Origin: Neoechinorhynchus agilis | Lineage: Eukaryota > Acanthocephala | Assembly (NCBI GenBank): GCA_051530055.1 | Contig: CM121343.1 | Span: 5,332,001-5,396,000, forward strand | DNA length: 64,000 nt | Direction: 5' to 3' | In this document: positions 1 to 11,960 of the stretch, in pieces | Layout of the letters: each line of letters opens with the position of its first letter | How positions within the stretch are numbered: position 1 is the first letter of the stretch | Notes under the pieces: model-generated | Databases searched by the model: none | What the model saw: the letters and a program-made list of their open reading frames with translations, nothing else | What the model was told of the DNA's origin: nothing | Program-made: the position numbers and the translations under genes

Positions 1-837
1 GTTTGGCCTACGTAAGATTTACTACATTCGCTGCAGGGAATTCTGTACAAAACATCTTTGCTTTTATGCTCATCTCGTTTCCTAACCATGGAGCTTAATG
101 GTTTAGCTTTCTTTGTGTAGATACAACACTTTAGGTCGGAGAGTATATTAGTTAGAGAAAGCATAGCCTCCGAGGATTGGCTTCGACGCACCTTGTGTCA
201 TAGGCTTTGTGTCCTAGACCACAATTAGCACATTTTCTGTGGAATTTATTTAAACATCAACTGGAGAGATGAGCACCACTACAGTGCGTACAGATAACAG
301 TGTGGACGCATTTGAACGCAGCGTGCCCCATCCTTGGCATTTCCGACATTGGTAAAGGATAAAATCATCCATGGAATCTTTAAATACCGCAAAAGTAGCA
401 GTAAAGCCACAGAGTCCGATTGAAGTACCGTTCCTCGTGGTAGCGTCGTCTATATCAGTTTGACCTAATATTACATATAGTAATTGGGAATTCGACTTGA
501 AAAGATACTTCAGAAAACTTATTCCTCATATATTTCTTGGCTTTTCGTCCATTTCTGGGGGAGGATTCAGAATTAGGACATTGCATTTCCGATATAAATC
601 CAAATGAGGGATCTTTTTATTAGGCAACTATTTAATGAAATGAGTTTTATATTTTTCTGAAAATAGGACTATTTTTTGAGAGAATTGGTTGGCAATTATT
701 TTTTTGAAGATTTTAGCATCATAAGGATGTAGTTTCGCGAATTCTTTAATTATCCATTTGATATCAATTACTGTTTTCTGTGTATCTTTATTTTTTAACA
801 CAACGATGTAGTCTTCTTTCCTTATGAAGCGAAGAGT
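1..837 (-). mobile_element. LINE ORF1 fragment with gag-like zinc knuckles
   Basis: On the minus strand, broken frames encode a non-LTR retrotransposon ORF1. Near 290-355 there is a knuckle of the form C-x2-C-x4-H-x4-C (starts CRKCQGWG, one base out of frame at the His). Near 195-245 there is a second (CANCGLGH...C). Upstream, near 640-830, lies a lysine-rich stretch (KEDYIVVLKNKDTQ) typical of the region before the knuckles. Several stops and frame changes show it is dead. The fragment ends abruptly at about 830, right after the stop codon of the Miro-like gene, so it looks 5'-truncated as LINE copies often are. It runs off the left edge. The zinc knuckles are seen directly; the truncated-insertion reading is inference. 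Confidence 0.65.
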
Positions 838-2140
838 TTACCCATTTGAAACCTTATTTTTCATAACTTCATTAGTAACTGGAAAACAACTGTCCCCTCC
901 GAGGACCGAAGACTGTTGAGCGACCTCATTGTCCTGAACATTATATACAGTAACATCGGCAGGCATTCTTTTGCCTGTCTCACTACCTAAAAATTCTTCA
1001 AAATCTTGTTCAGAAAGTCTTTTGAGTGACAATAGATGAGATGCTACAACATATAGATTCCTTTTCGGCCCGAGTAATTGATTAAAATAAGCAGCGATTC
1101 TGTATTGCCTAATTATCCTTTCATAATTGTCGTTAAAGTCGACAGAGAGAATGAAATCGATCAATTGTTTTTCTGTATAACCTTTATTGGCAACTAGATG
1201 GTTGTGGAATGTCAGATTTCGCTCGTAAAATACTTCAATGATTGACCATGCACGTTCAGGTCTCAGATTTACGATTGAGTCTTTTATGATTTTATAAAAT
1301 TGATCGAGTTGAATCGAGTCGGGAAGATGTGGTTGGCTTTCAATAAACGATGATAGTTCAAGTCGATCCTTATTGAACGAGTCGTGAAAATTCGACATTA
1401 GAAAGAATACATGTTGGAGAATAGAAATGAATTGATCATTAAAAGTTAATGGGTGATAAGATGCAATCAAATGCCTTGTAGGATAAAAGAAACTCTTTTG
1501 TGCGCGGTAAAATACATGGGCAATGTCAGCCATTAGCCGACTTGAGCAACTAACCACGCATTCGATCTCGTTAAAAGATTGGATGACTCGTTTAAGACTG
1601 CGAGTACAACAATCACAATCGCTAATGCAATTTGGGTCGGCTATATCCTCTTTAGATATAACAATCATCAAGCAAGGAGTGATCGCATCTTGGATGGTAT
1701 TGATTCTCTTCTGAACACACAGTAAAGAACCAATAGCCGACCGATTGGCCGTCGATGTTTTCATACAAGCGCTTTACTTTTGGTATCCAATGCGATTGTA
1801 ACCTATTCAATTGATGGCACAAGTGGCATCTACCATTATCCTCATGGAATCCACCTTCAACCAATAAACAATAAACGTCCGATAGCTGGATATCACAGCC
1901 GTTTCCCAAGTCAGATATTATACAATCGCTAAGTCCATTTGATGACTTCATTATGAGAATATCCTCACAAAAAGTAGCAGCCCGAGGCAAAACAGCGGTA
2001 TCACTACTGAAAAATTGTGCGGCGTCAAAGTATTCGTCATTAATCAGGGATAACATAAGAGACGTCTTACCAACACCAGAATCACCAATCAACTGAATCC
2101 TAACCGGAGACACAAAGGCCAAACCGTCGTCCCTGTGCAT
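838..2140 (-). CDS. Diverged Miro/RHOT-like mitochondrial Rho GTPase, C-terminally short
   Basis: Two exons fit: 2140-1742 and 1710-838, joined by an intron of only 31 nt (GT...AG), giving about 423 residues. Exon 1 starts with a GTPase fold: VRIQLIGDSGVGKTSL (P-loop, residues 19-27), then a Miro-like HWIPKVKRLY. Exon 2 holds LMIVISKEDI where Miro has the NKxD guanine motif (Asn replaced by Ser), then IECVVSCSSRLM and FYRAQKSFFYPT, close to the conserved Miro stretch ahead of its first EF-hand. The EF-hand loops are hardly recognisable. Miro normally has about 620 residues, with a second GTPase domain and a C-terminal membrane anchor; both are absent, and LINE sequence begins right after the stop. 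In the family, Miro links mitochondria to kinesin and dynein. This copy may be a divergent paralogue or a truncated relic. An overlapping upstream frame (2089-2466) might supply more N-terminus. Confidence 0.55.
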
Positions 2141-2921
2141 GCGGTCTTGCGCACAATTGTTGATGGGGGAGGAATAGCAGAATGAATGTCGGGGAAAAGG
2201 AGTTGACCGATTTGAAGGATTTGGTGGCGGTTATATGTATCAGCGGCGACAGGATCTATAACGGGGGCTTCCGGCATACCAGAAATAAATATGGTGCGAT
2301 TTATATCCTTGAGGGAGGAGTGCATGATACGATGGGTCGAATTCAGAGCAACGAGGGATGATGGCCGGGGTGGAGAAGGCGTATCATTACCGAAATGAAT
2401 CGGAGGGTTGATTGATTTTGATGGAGTTCCTCCTTTTGCTCCTGTTTCTACTCGTTCAGGTGTCACTTGGATTTCATCGTAATTACTTCAGCTGGATCGC
2501 TTTGGTTTTTCCTATCGTTACCTTTTATCAAAGTCACAATATCATACTCCTCCACGGTAATATTGGAATCATACAGTACTACAGGCTGAATATCCTCTAA
2601 GGGTGGTACTAAGTCCCTAGTAAAAGTCGAAATATTCTCAGTCTTTTGAGCTCCACTCGTTTCCAACAAATCTTCATTCGAGTTTAGCATGCTGATGGAA
2701 TCTAGCAAAACCTTATTTTCCTTCGTGGTCGCTTAACCATCCGATTTCAGTAAGCTTTTAGTTTGTTTCTTAGAATTCACCTTTGAAACCTTTGCCTGCC
2801 TTTTTGAATCGTTAGGTTTCTTCCCTATGTACTTTTTGACTTCGATCAACTGTTCACTTTTAAGAGCTTCCATTTCGCACGGAATAGCTTCCGTTAATAT
2901 ATCCTTAAGTGTGCTCATCAC
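2141..2921 (-). other. Short unassigned reading frames upstream of the Miro-like gene
   Basis: Three minus-strand frames lie in a row: 2921-2733 (Lys-rich, 62 residues), 2708-2463 (81 residues) and 2466-2089 (125 residues, Pro/Ser-rich, overlapping the Miro-like start in another frame). I recognise none of them. They could be 5' exons of the Miro-like gene, LINE ORF1 N-terminal debris, or chance frames. No convincing splice sites join them to the GTPase frame. Confidence 0.25.
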
Positions 2922-3630
2922 TTCAGTTAATGAGTCCTTTAGAGTTTCAGTAACTCGTTCAAAGCAGTTCTTTAGTGCAACTCACCGTTCATTGATTGGA
3001 GATCGTTGACGAGAGAGGATGTTGTGAGGGGACGTTGACGAGAGAGGACGGTGTCTTAAAGGTGTTTGTGTCGATCTACACAAGGTTCAAAAACAAAATG
3101 TATATAATTGAAAACGAAAGCACTCATTATAATCTACGGACCTTTCAACCCGCCCGGATATTGTCATTCGCCCGGACTCGTAATCCACTCCAAAATCAAT
3201 CCCAAAGATACATGGGTCCTCTTCTCGGTGAATCGACAAATAAAACGTGTTATTATTAATGCTGACGTCTTGAATAAATTCAACCAATTTTTTCCGATTT
3301 ATACCAAATCTTATGGTGAATCCAAGAAACCTCACACATAAATGTTGTATTTAAATGAACCTCTTGTACGACTAAGGTTTTATTCCACACACACAAAATT
3401 GACACAACTATAACCGTACTATAGCGCATTCCATCGATTCGTATTATATAATTCCCTCGTGCATTCATTGCGTCAAAACTGAAAGCCCCAAGCATTCTAA
3501 ATGTAAATTGAGTAAATTTGTGGATCAATCCGAAAATTGATTTTTTTCAAACGTGCGCTATTGGTACGAAAGAGTTATAGTGCTCCATTACGATAAAAAG
3601 TAATAAACTTGTGCAATTTATGAGCATATA
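2922..3630. other. Intergenic region upstream of DNAJC2
   Basis: No gene is recognised. Near 3000-3055 a short direct repeat (GTTGACGAGAGAGGA) occurs twice. At 3151-3184 there is a short stretch related, on the opposite strand, to 33590-33626. The AT-rich stretch at about 3530-3630 presumably holds the DNAJC2 promoter; no clear TATA box could be fixed. Confidence 0.4.
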
Positions 3631-6516
3631 ATGGCCCTAGTGCCTTACAGGGGTGATGTACTTACTCAGTTGGGGTTAATTCGCCCTCGAGATGCGTCAT
3701 CCGAGTTAGATGATTACATAACCTACTTAAAAAGCCTAAATCCCTCCGATTGGAAGACTCATGATCACTACCGGGTTTTACGACTTGATCATCGTCGCTT
3801 TGAGGCTTCACAAGAGGAGATTCAAAAATCATACAGGGACATAGCGAAGCGGTTTCATCCCGACAAATGCCCAGGTACAGATTTTTATTATTGCAACGTG
3901 ATTAGGAGTTCTGAATTGCTCTTGGATCCAATACGAAGACGGGCCTTTGACTCAGTAGATCCTACTTTTGACGACAGCATCCCGGATTCAGTTCCAGAGG
4001 ATGATTTCTATGCAAAATATGGAGCGATTTTTAAATCTAACGCTAGATTTTCAGTTCGACAACCTGTTCCGCGATTCGGAACAACCAATTCGACTATATC
4101 CGAAGTTAACGATTTTTATCGTTTCTGGTTTGATTTTGAATCATGGAGAGAATTTTCTTACTTGGACGAAGAGGATAAGTCAAAGGGGCAGGATAAAATG
4201 GAACGTAGTCAAGGTTGTACCGTTAACTTTCAGGTTTCGATTTTTTGCTGTTATTCTCTCTTTCTTCTCAGTAATCAAACTTTTGTGCTGGTGGATTCTT
4301 GTGGTCCACCAAAAAGGTTATTCAAAATCATATATTCCTAATCAAAACCATTTTCTTTAATTATTGTTTAGAAGTCTTCATCCGCGGTAAATGATTATTA
4401 ATTAAAGACGTTCAGCGAACCTCACCGTGAGTTCATCATCATCAGTTCTATTCGACGAGGTTCGAAACGTCTTTTTAATCGAAATAATCATTTACCGCCG
4501 ATGAAGACTTCTAACCATAATAATTCCAATCACATTCCCGCCGGTGCCTCCTTTCACATATCGACATTTTCTTTAACTTTCCACTTTTCCTCGGAATGTC
4601 CAGTATCTTACTTTTCGCTATTTAACTCAAACTAAATACATGAGTCATTAAATCATGTTACTAATTTTTTATTAAACTGTTCTCAACCAGGTTAATATTT
4701 CTATTGCGTTTTTTTTGTTCATATTTAAAACATTTGGATATTTCGTTAGGAGTCGCAATGTTAACCTTAAACCTTTTGTCGTTATCTTAGGAACAAATCT
4801 CTCGTTATTTTGATTTTTTATAATTGTGCAAAAACTTTGGATTTTCCAGGTTATTGACTCGTGTTTTATTTTTGGAATTTGTCGTTGAGTTACTTATTGT
4901 TGCGTCTAATAACTCAATTTTGCACATTGGTTTTATGCGCATTTTTGCGTTGGAGATCTTTTAAATTAAAGCGCTGAACACTTTTGATTTTCTTAAATTT
5001 AACAGCACCATAAAAAATCGCAATTCGATCCAATCTCTTTTTTTCTGTGTTGTGATAACGTTCTGATTTGCGTTTCGAGGACTCGTGATTTCCTTTGGTA
5101 CTACTTTGATGTAAAGCAATCGAAAAATCGAATAAAGTTGAAAGACGAAGAAGGGAAAAAGATGAAATGAAAAGAATTCATGCTCTTGTGCAGAAAGCCT
5201 ACGATAATGACCCAAGAATCAAGGAGTTTAAAGAGGAAGAGAAACGGCTTAAGCGCGAGCGAAGGGTTCAGCGTAAGAAGATAATGGAAGTGAAAGTTGA
5301 AGACGAAAAGCCTGATACTGTAGAGGAGAATTGTCAAACAAGCACGGAAAACGAACAATTCAATAAGCCCATTGGTGAAGAGAGGAAGAAGTTTAAAACA
5401 TTTGTCCGGAACTTGGAATGGCCCTTGGCGGATGATCGTATTCGTATGATTGCACGAGCTGATAGAATGATGTTTGGTTCGGATTATGACGCCCTTGAAG
5501 CTATAAATCAACGATTGAAACTAGAATCTGATGCAAATGGAGATGTATTCAATTTACTTGTCGATCTAGTTGAAAAATTTGAAATTTGCGAAGCCGAAGC
5601 GAAAAGGAAAGAGCAAACATACTCTAAGACAGTTCCGCCCAAATCAAAGATAACCAAGGGGTGGACACATGACGAATTAGAATTCCTAGTTAAAGCTGTA
5701 AGAGCATATCCTCCTGGTACATCGGGAAGGTGGATAACTATTACTGAATTTGTTAATAAGCATTTAAACGATGACGTAAAATGTGATTCGCTAAAAGATT
5801 TCATGCTTACATGGTAAATTTTTTAAAATTAGTGTTTAGTACAAGGTTTATTTGCTTTATCCCGCGCTTAGTACCATTCTTTTTTTGCCGAAATTGGTTG
5901 TCGGCACAGTGAATACGTTGATTTTCCCACATTTCTTCGTGAACCTAAGATGATTAATAAAGGAACTAATTAATATTCCGTAAGAAAAACACTGGGACAG
6001 AAAAATTTTGAGTAGCAGGATTTCAGTTATTTTATATAGCTTTTAAATCTCTTATATTGATTTCTCTATCGTAAAGACGAGTTAATTCAAAAATAGAGAA
6101 TAATTTCGCCATTGTTACTGATCACTCATGGAATTTGGTATTATGTTTTTTCTACATTTCAGTTTGATTGGAGAATACCAGAAATTTTATTTTTCTTAAT
6201 CTCATAAAGATCACAATTGCGGCTGATAACCAAACTTGGTCTCGATCAACGGCATGTGTCCGATGTTATGAAGACTGCAACTGCCCTAGCAAAAGAGAAA
6301 AAAATAAGTTTTGGAAATCACATCGAAACGACTGAAGCTTGGACAACAGAAGAGCAACATCTACTCGAACAAGGTCTTCGAAAGTACGGGCCATCTGAAA
6401 ATGAGCGGTGGTCCAAAATAGCGGAATTGTTGCCGAGTCGCACAGCGAGGGAATGTATGCTGCGGTACAAGTTGCTTGTGGAAAAGCTAAAAAAGAAACG
6501 CGAGGCAGCTAAATAA
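3631..6516 (+). CDS. DNAJC2: DNAJC2/zuotin-type ribosome-associated J protein with SANT domains
   Basis: Exon 1 (3631-4213) encodes the zuotin homology region and a J domain: [12 protein letters not shown], then the catalytic HPD at residues 76-78 (RFHPDKCPG), then [14 protein letters not shown] and [18 protein letters not shown], all hallmark MPP11/zuotin stretches. Exon 2 (5117-5813) continues in frame with a charged helix ([16 protein letters not shown]) and the first SANT domain ([13 protein letters not shown]). The last exon (about 6217-6516) carries the second SANT domain ([17 protein letters not shown]...[22 protein letters not shown]) and the stop. In the family, the protein partners an Hsp70 on the ribosome, and the SANT-bearing animal form also has nuclear roles. 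The join from exon 2 to exon 3 is unresolved: the obvious donor at 5814 and acceptor just before 6208 would create a stop, so a small exon or another acceptor is likely. Confidence 0.88.
4361..4523. repeat. Foldback (MITE-like) hairpin in DNAJC2 intron 1
   Basis: Two arms of about 65 bases are inverted copies: TTTAGAAGTCTTCATC at the left matches GATGAAGACTTCTAA at the right, and GGTAAATGATTA matches AATCATTTACC. The whole unit is 163 bp with a short centre. It lies inside the intron at 4214-5116 and encodes nothing. Long near-perfect inverted repeats of this size are typical of non-autonomous DNA elements; no transposase is seen. Confidence 0.7.
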
Positions 6517-6542
6517 TTTTTGTTAAGGACATAATTTGTAAT

Positions 6543-6548
6543 AATAAA
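6543..6548 (+). terminator. Poly(A) signal AATAAA of DNAJC2
   Basis: A canonical AATAAA lies 26 bases after the DNAJC2 stop codon, implying a very short 3' UTR. Confidence 0.6.
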
Positions 6549-7670
6549 CAATGACGGATACCAGTATTCAATTTTATCAGGTTCAAAGATGGTTAAAGTG
6601 GATTAATGTTATTATGGCTATCATATAAAGTGTTCACAAATTCTGATCCAAACTAGGGCGTAAGAACGAAGATTTCAAGTTGTAGTTTTTAAGTATCGTA
6701 GTTTTGAACACAAACACCGATCAAAACGAATCAACACATTCACCCGTACTTAATGGTCACTGTAGCTGTTCAAATCAAATGTGGCATTGTATTTGTCGTA
6801 CTATTTTTTGACAGAGGTTAGTGGCCTACTTTCGCAATATTCAACATATTCCAATCATTAGCACCATACACCAGTCGATGACGTTATTGTCTAGATAATG
6901 ATTTTATTGATCAGGATGAATTCTTTAAGTGGTACACATGTTTGATTCAACTAAGTTTTTGAACGCAATGGCCGATTGGGCATTGCTATTTGTGCGCTTT
7001 TTAGGGTGGGCCGTTACTTTCAAAGGGTTTTTTTAACCAGTGATCTTCATAAACTAGTGCTAAAGTTATCCTCGAATACAAACGTTAAATCGTTGAAGTC
7101 GGCCAGAGAAAGTGCTAAAACTCGACCACTGAGAAGTTTTAAGTACCAGAATAGCACCCGAACAGCGGAATATAATGGGAAACTTTAAAATTAACTATCT
7201 CAAATTATCCTTTGTTTTGATTTTCCCTGAAAAATAAAAACGATCTTCAACTTGGCATCGTTCTGGCAATTAGTGTTTTCATGAGCTAAAGCAGACGAAA
7301 AAACTAGACATAAAAAATTGGATATTTTAGCAAATAGCACTGTTATAGTATCCTTGTTTTGAATGCCAATGAATAATTTATAAAATTTTCTTGGCGCCTA
7401 ACATCGCAACATAAACAACATGAAAATTTTTTACTGTTCGGAAAGCCACATTAAAACTAAAATAATTGTGGAGATGTAGCATCACAATCCCAGATTAAAT
7501 ATTTCTCGAGGAAGCCTCGCCAAATCAGTCATCTAAAAATACTTTAGTTGTTTTGCGTTGTATGGCTCGGGATAGCTGGATTGCCATATGTAAAAAAGAA
7601 TTATTTTCGAAATTACAGCAGAATCCGAGATAGAATGTTCCTTTTTCTCGTATTAGTCGCGGTATTTTTT
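6549..7670. other. Intergenic, no gene seen
   Basis: The stretch is AT-rich with frequent stops in all frames. Frames at 6976-7188 and 7548-7736 are short, lack family resemblance and were not accepted as genes. Confidence 0.5.
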
Positions 7671-7679
7671 TATTATATG

Positions 7680-8190
7680 GTGGCCCATTGTCTCGATTTT
7701 GCAGCTCAAGACCAGTTTGGACAGAGCCTTGAGTGATGCAGGGGCGCTGGTTAGAGATTGCACACGCATTCCATATAGTTTTTGGTGGCTTGCAGTCTTA
7801 AGCATTGTCTGGAGATTCATTTGGATTAAGTTTCCTAAGATCGTCTAAGATATTTTTGTTCCTCTTTAGTGTGTGTGCCCGAGTATTACGATTTTATTAG
7901 TGTCCTCGGTAAAATCTAAATCGTAAAACTTTCTATAAAATTCCCGGATTTCCCTCTTTCCCACAGTGGAGTGGGATTTTAAAATGAACTTTGTTTTTTC
8001 GGGGTCGGTGTATTTTTTAGTAATGCATAAAATTTTGCCGATTCCGCGATAATCGCAGTCAAGTTGTCGGCATATAGCGTTATTTCCCGGCAAACCTTAC
8101 AATTTTGAACAATAAACTGGGTTGCCAAACAGAATAAAATTGGTGATAACGGATATCGTTGCAATGGATAGTAAAAACATCTTATGGGAT
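7680..8190 (-). mobile_element. LINE reverse-transcriptase fragment
   Basis: The minus strand encodes broken pieces of a non-LTR reverse transcriptase: PLSPILFCLA (block before the active site), then ITLYADNLTAII, the Y-A-D-D active-site motif with the last Asp changed to Asn, and further on VILGHTH, like the conserved LGH segment. Frames overlap and shift, so the copy is dead. The motif style differs from the fragments at 17.9 and 34 kb, suggesting another LINE family. Confidence 0.6.
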
Positions 8191-9240
8191 CACCTTGAAA
8201 ATAAAAATACTTCGATTTAAAGAAGTTAAAAAATTAAGGATTTTGAAATGTCATATGAAATTGAAATATTCATGGATTTGCGATTATTCTGAAAATGAGA
8301 AATCATCCCATGATTGCCGTTTGGAGTGACTTTCCAAAAGAAGCCGTGGTCCTCTCATATATCGAGACCAATTAATTTTGAATGGAGATTAGGCGCACTT
8401 CGATAGCGCATGTAATTTTACGACCCTTCCTTTTCGCTAAGAATATTCTTTTGGCCAAATAAATTGCAGACCATTTCTGCTGAGACGTCCGGATCATAGC
8501 CATTACTATAGTTTCAATGATTTTGGATTTTAGTGCCTTTGAAACAAAGGAAGTGCCGTCACTGGAGCATTTATCTTTCTATTTCCAATATTTAACAAAA
8601 TCAGGTGATCTTACATCAAGACGTCTAGGCATAATTGTTAAGAACCCTTTAAAGTTGGGACTCTTATTGCTACCCTTTGAGTGTTTCACTCAAATTCCTG
8701 AGGACAACATCTAAACTCACCTCATTTATCTACGGGGAAGCGTGCATCGAAGGTAGAAAAGAGCCAACCCGCTTTTTGTCGAGACTTAGTTGAATCAATC
8801 TTTTGAAGGTAACAGATTCAGTAGACGAATTTGTGTTGTATATTCGGCAGTTGCATTTTTTGATTCCACAGTAAATCGAGAACCGAACTTTATTAGCATT
8901 GAAACTAATTAGATCATCAACTCGATTATGAAGACGAAGACTGGAGCTCGGTTATACTACACTAAAGGGGTCACACTCGGAAACTCTCAAGAAGAAGAGG
9001 CACATTGATCCGACTCACGAGGTTTATAGAATACAATACACACAATGTGATAGGGTGTACTTGGGACGAATGATGCAAATCGCCCAACATAAGCAAGCCT
9101 GCCGTCGATTTGAGTACTCTTCCCAATCACCAAGATACTCTGCAACATCGCACAGATTTAGCAAAACCTTAAATACGCGCATTAAACACCATGGAAGGAA
9201 AATACTTTAGCTTAAAACTATCTACCGACAACGTGTTAAA
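8191..9240. other. Intergenic, no gene seen
   Basis: Only short frames (for example 8517-8714) with no recognisable motif. It sits between two LINE remnants and may hold older decayed repeat sequence. Confidence 0.45.
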
Positions 9241-11850
9241 AATCAATGAAAAAGCAACGTAGCGTAGAGGTACGAGCGGCCATACGGTCCCCGATTCAAC
9301 ATTGAAATCGAGCGAGTGATTCACATGAGCAATTTTCGTTGTAACGAAAAAAGCGTTGTTTCTGGTGATTTCCTTTCGAGACCTCCCGATCCTCCTGATG
9401 ATCGTGCAGGTTTGGATGTCGGTGGTTCGCTAAGCTCTAACAACTTGCGAATTCCAATGTCCTTGGAGAAGCGAGAGCAGCTGCTCTCTGATCTCCTGGT
9501 AAACAATTCCCAGTTGACATCGACAAAGCAACAATTTCCAAAATACCATTCTTTACCGACAAAAAGATGGCCTTTCATAGTCATTTTTAAATCCAAACCT
9601 ATCCTACCCAAACAAATCATGTACGACCAAGCAGTAAGTCCGTGGACTCGTGCCTTCAAGAACGATGGTATTAAAAGGATCGATCACATATTACGCCGGC
9701 ACCCTAAGAATCTACCTGACTTCACACAATTGGTTGGATCACCTTGTCAAGTTTTCGAAATCTAACCTCCCTAAAGAAGTCTACGATATTACGTCCAGTT
9801 CTCAAAAAGTTCAATTTCTGGTTAAAGGTGTTGAACCTTCTCTCAGCAAAGAAGAACAAGACGAGTTCGAACAAACTTTTGGATGCAATCTAAAGTTTTT
9901 TCTAAACTCAAGAAGGACGGGCCAGCCTATTTCTATTACCATGGTGGAAGGATAAAGGAATGTGCGTGATGACTTATGTTCTCAACAATTTTGCTCCTTC
10001 AACTGCTTGGAAATTAACTTCGTGATGAAATAAAACTATGAGCAAGATGATTTCATCTTTCCGCAATGCAATATCTGTCAGCAGTGGGGCCATTGGTGCC
10101 AACACTGCCCCAATCCTTCTCACAAAAAATGTTGTTACTGTGGGGATTCCTCTCATGGTTCGGATCAATGTACCAGTTCAAATAAACATTGCCCAAATTG
10201 TCAAGGACAGCATTCGTCTTTTTACAAAGGATGTCCACAATTCAAAAATTACTGGGTCTGGGCTCAGAATTCTCGTATTAACGCCGTGGAAAAAGCTCAT
10301 TACTACAACTAAGCAAGTAGCGCCTAAACTCAATTCATTGCTTCCAACACCCTCCTTTCGACAAGACGTCAACTCTAACTTCTCAGGATTTTCCGGTAAC
10401 GTGCCCTCTACTCAAGTGGTAACCATGGAGGTGCTAGAGCGCAAATTAGATGAAGCTTGTAACAAGATTCTAATGATTATGCAAGCTCGTTTTACGGAGG
10501 CAATGCTGGCTTTTGAAAGAAAGATGAGCGTCTTAATTGATAAGTTAATGAACATTCCGACTATTTTTTCCTCGTGTTTACCAGAACAAAGCCCTGCAAA
10601 ACTCAAAAGAGCGAGTGTGTCTGGCGAGGTTGTACGAGCAGCCAAAAAGCCGAATGGTGGCTCTCGCTCACAGCACAAGGATGATGTTGTGATGGATGAA
10701 CATCAATCAACTTCTGAATTCGTTGCAAGAATAATTGAAACCCAATCCAGACTGATCGAGAACGGAACAGCCAATTTGATTTCAAATGCCAATGCGAAGA
10801 AACTTTGACTCGATGGCTCAGGAGATGCTAGGCAATGTTAAGGTGTTGCAGTGGAACTGTTGGGGTGCGACCAACCTTTTTAAGCTCACTCGATATTTTC
10901 CAGGAATATCCATAGCTCTCATTCAAGAGTCAAAAAGCGTTTTTAATTTAGAGCAACTATATGTTCATCTACCCCTTTTAAAGTCTTCGGTTTTTACTTT
11001 TTCGTTCATCCTCCCTATGGACCTGCCACACAAGGCCTTATTTCCATTTTTCAATCTTCCCTTGTTCCCTCGCTGATCATGTCCTATTCCTCTGAGGAGT
11101 TGTCCTACAGTATTTTTAAAATACTTTTCAAAAAGAACTATCTCTCCCTTGCGAATATTTACATAAGACCAGGTCTCATTCATCGTTCGCATGTAAAAGA
11201 CAAAATCAAATGGCTCCTAGGGGCTAACATCGATCTTCTTGTGTGAGATTTTAATGATCCATCCTTGAAATGGTATCGGGTCATTGTTAACGCTGTCAAT
11301 CCTTCCCATTCTCTTATCATGCCTAACAATCCTTCCTTTCACAATATTTCTACCAACAAACACTCCTTTTTGGATCTAGTAATATTGAAGAAAATTTTAA
11401 ACCTTTCAGTCGAATATGATCGCCAAGTCTCCAATTTTGTCCTCTTAGGACACGACATCTTGATTTGGTCCATTGGTCCCTTTGACAGGCTGCGCAAGGT
11501 GCATCACTTATCCCCTTTAAATTTAGCGTGTTTTCGGCTAGTTTGCGAAGGTTCTGATTGCAAGTTGTCAGATATTTTACCTTTAGCAAACTCCTTAGTT
11601 AATGAAGCCGCTAATTCTTTTTATGTCACACCGTTAAAACCTTCTCTGGCCCTTATGTGAGCCGATCACTTCGTATTCTTGGATGCCAACTCTATGTAGT
11701 CCAACGCTCTGGGGGTCCCCTTCAATGCAAATCCCTATCAAGCCTTCTATGGGCTGCCCGTTGCCGACAGCGACAACGAAGGGATGCTGATTTTCTTGCC
11801 ACACTCAAACCTTACTCTTCAAACTGGTGGCTTCATAATTAAGCAAGAAA
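9241..11850 (+). mobile_element. Decayed LINE with ORF1 zinc knuckles and AP-endonuclease
   Basis: This is the best-preserved retrotransposon here. Frames at 9316-9765 and 9650-9955 form the ORF1 N-terminal part. At about 10064-10240 three knuckles follow in one frame: C-x2-C-x4-H-x4-C (CNICQQWGHWCQHC), CCYCGDSSHGSDQC and CPNCQGQH...C. ORF2 starts near 10830 with VKVLQWNCWG, the start of an APE-type endonuclease, and continues through broken frames with DFNDPSLKW, SFLDLVILKK and a GHDILIW stretch in place of the usual SDH end of the endonuclease. No reverse transcriptase follows: the copy stops near 11850, about 100 bases short of the Ndc80 3' end, so it lacks its 3' half. Layout and motifs fit the Jockey/CR1-like clades of LINEs. 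Confidence 0.7.
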
Positions 11851-11950
11851 GTTTATGGTGACACTGCAATACGAATTCATCGATAAAAAAACGATTGATG
11901 TCGTTTTATTCTCGATAGTTTCTAATTATAGAGCATTTCTTTACCGACAA

Positions 11951-11960
11951 TTTATTTATT
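11951..11960 (-). terminator. Poly(A) signals overlapping the Ndc80 stop codon
   Basis: The minus strand reads AATAAATAAATT across the last codons. Two overlapping AATAAA hexamers are present and the TAA stop lies inside the second. Polyadenylation from these would leave a 3' UTR of roughly 10-30 nt. Confidence 0.6.

Noticed and set aside
9255-9310. tRNA-like sequence (TAGCGTAGAGG...)
   Set aside because: The A-box-like motif is not followed by a proper B-box or acceptor stem; it lies in the LINE 5' region.
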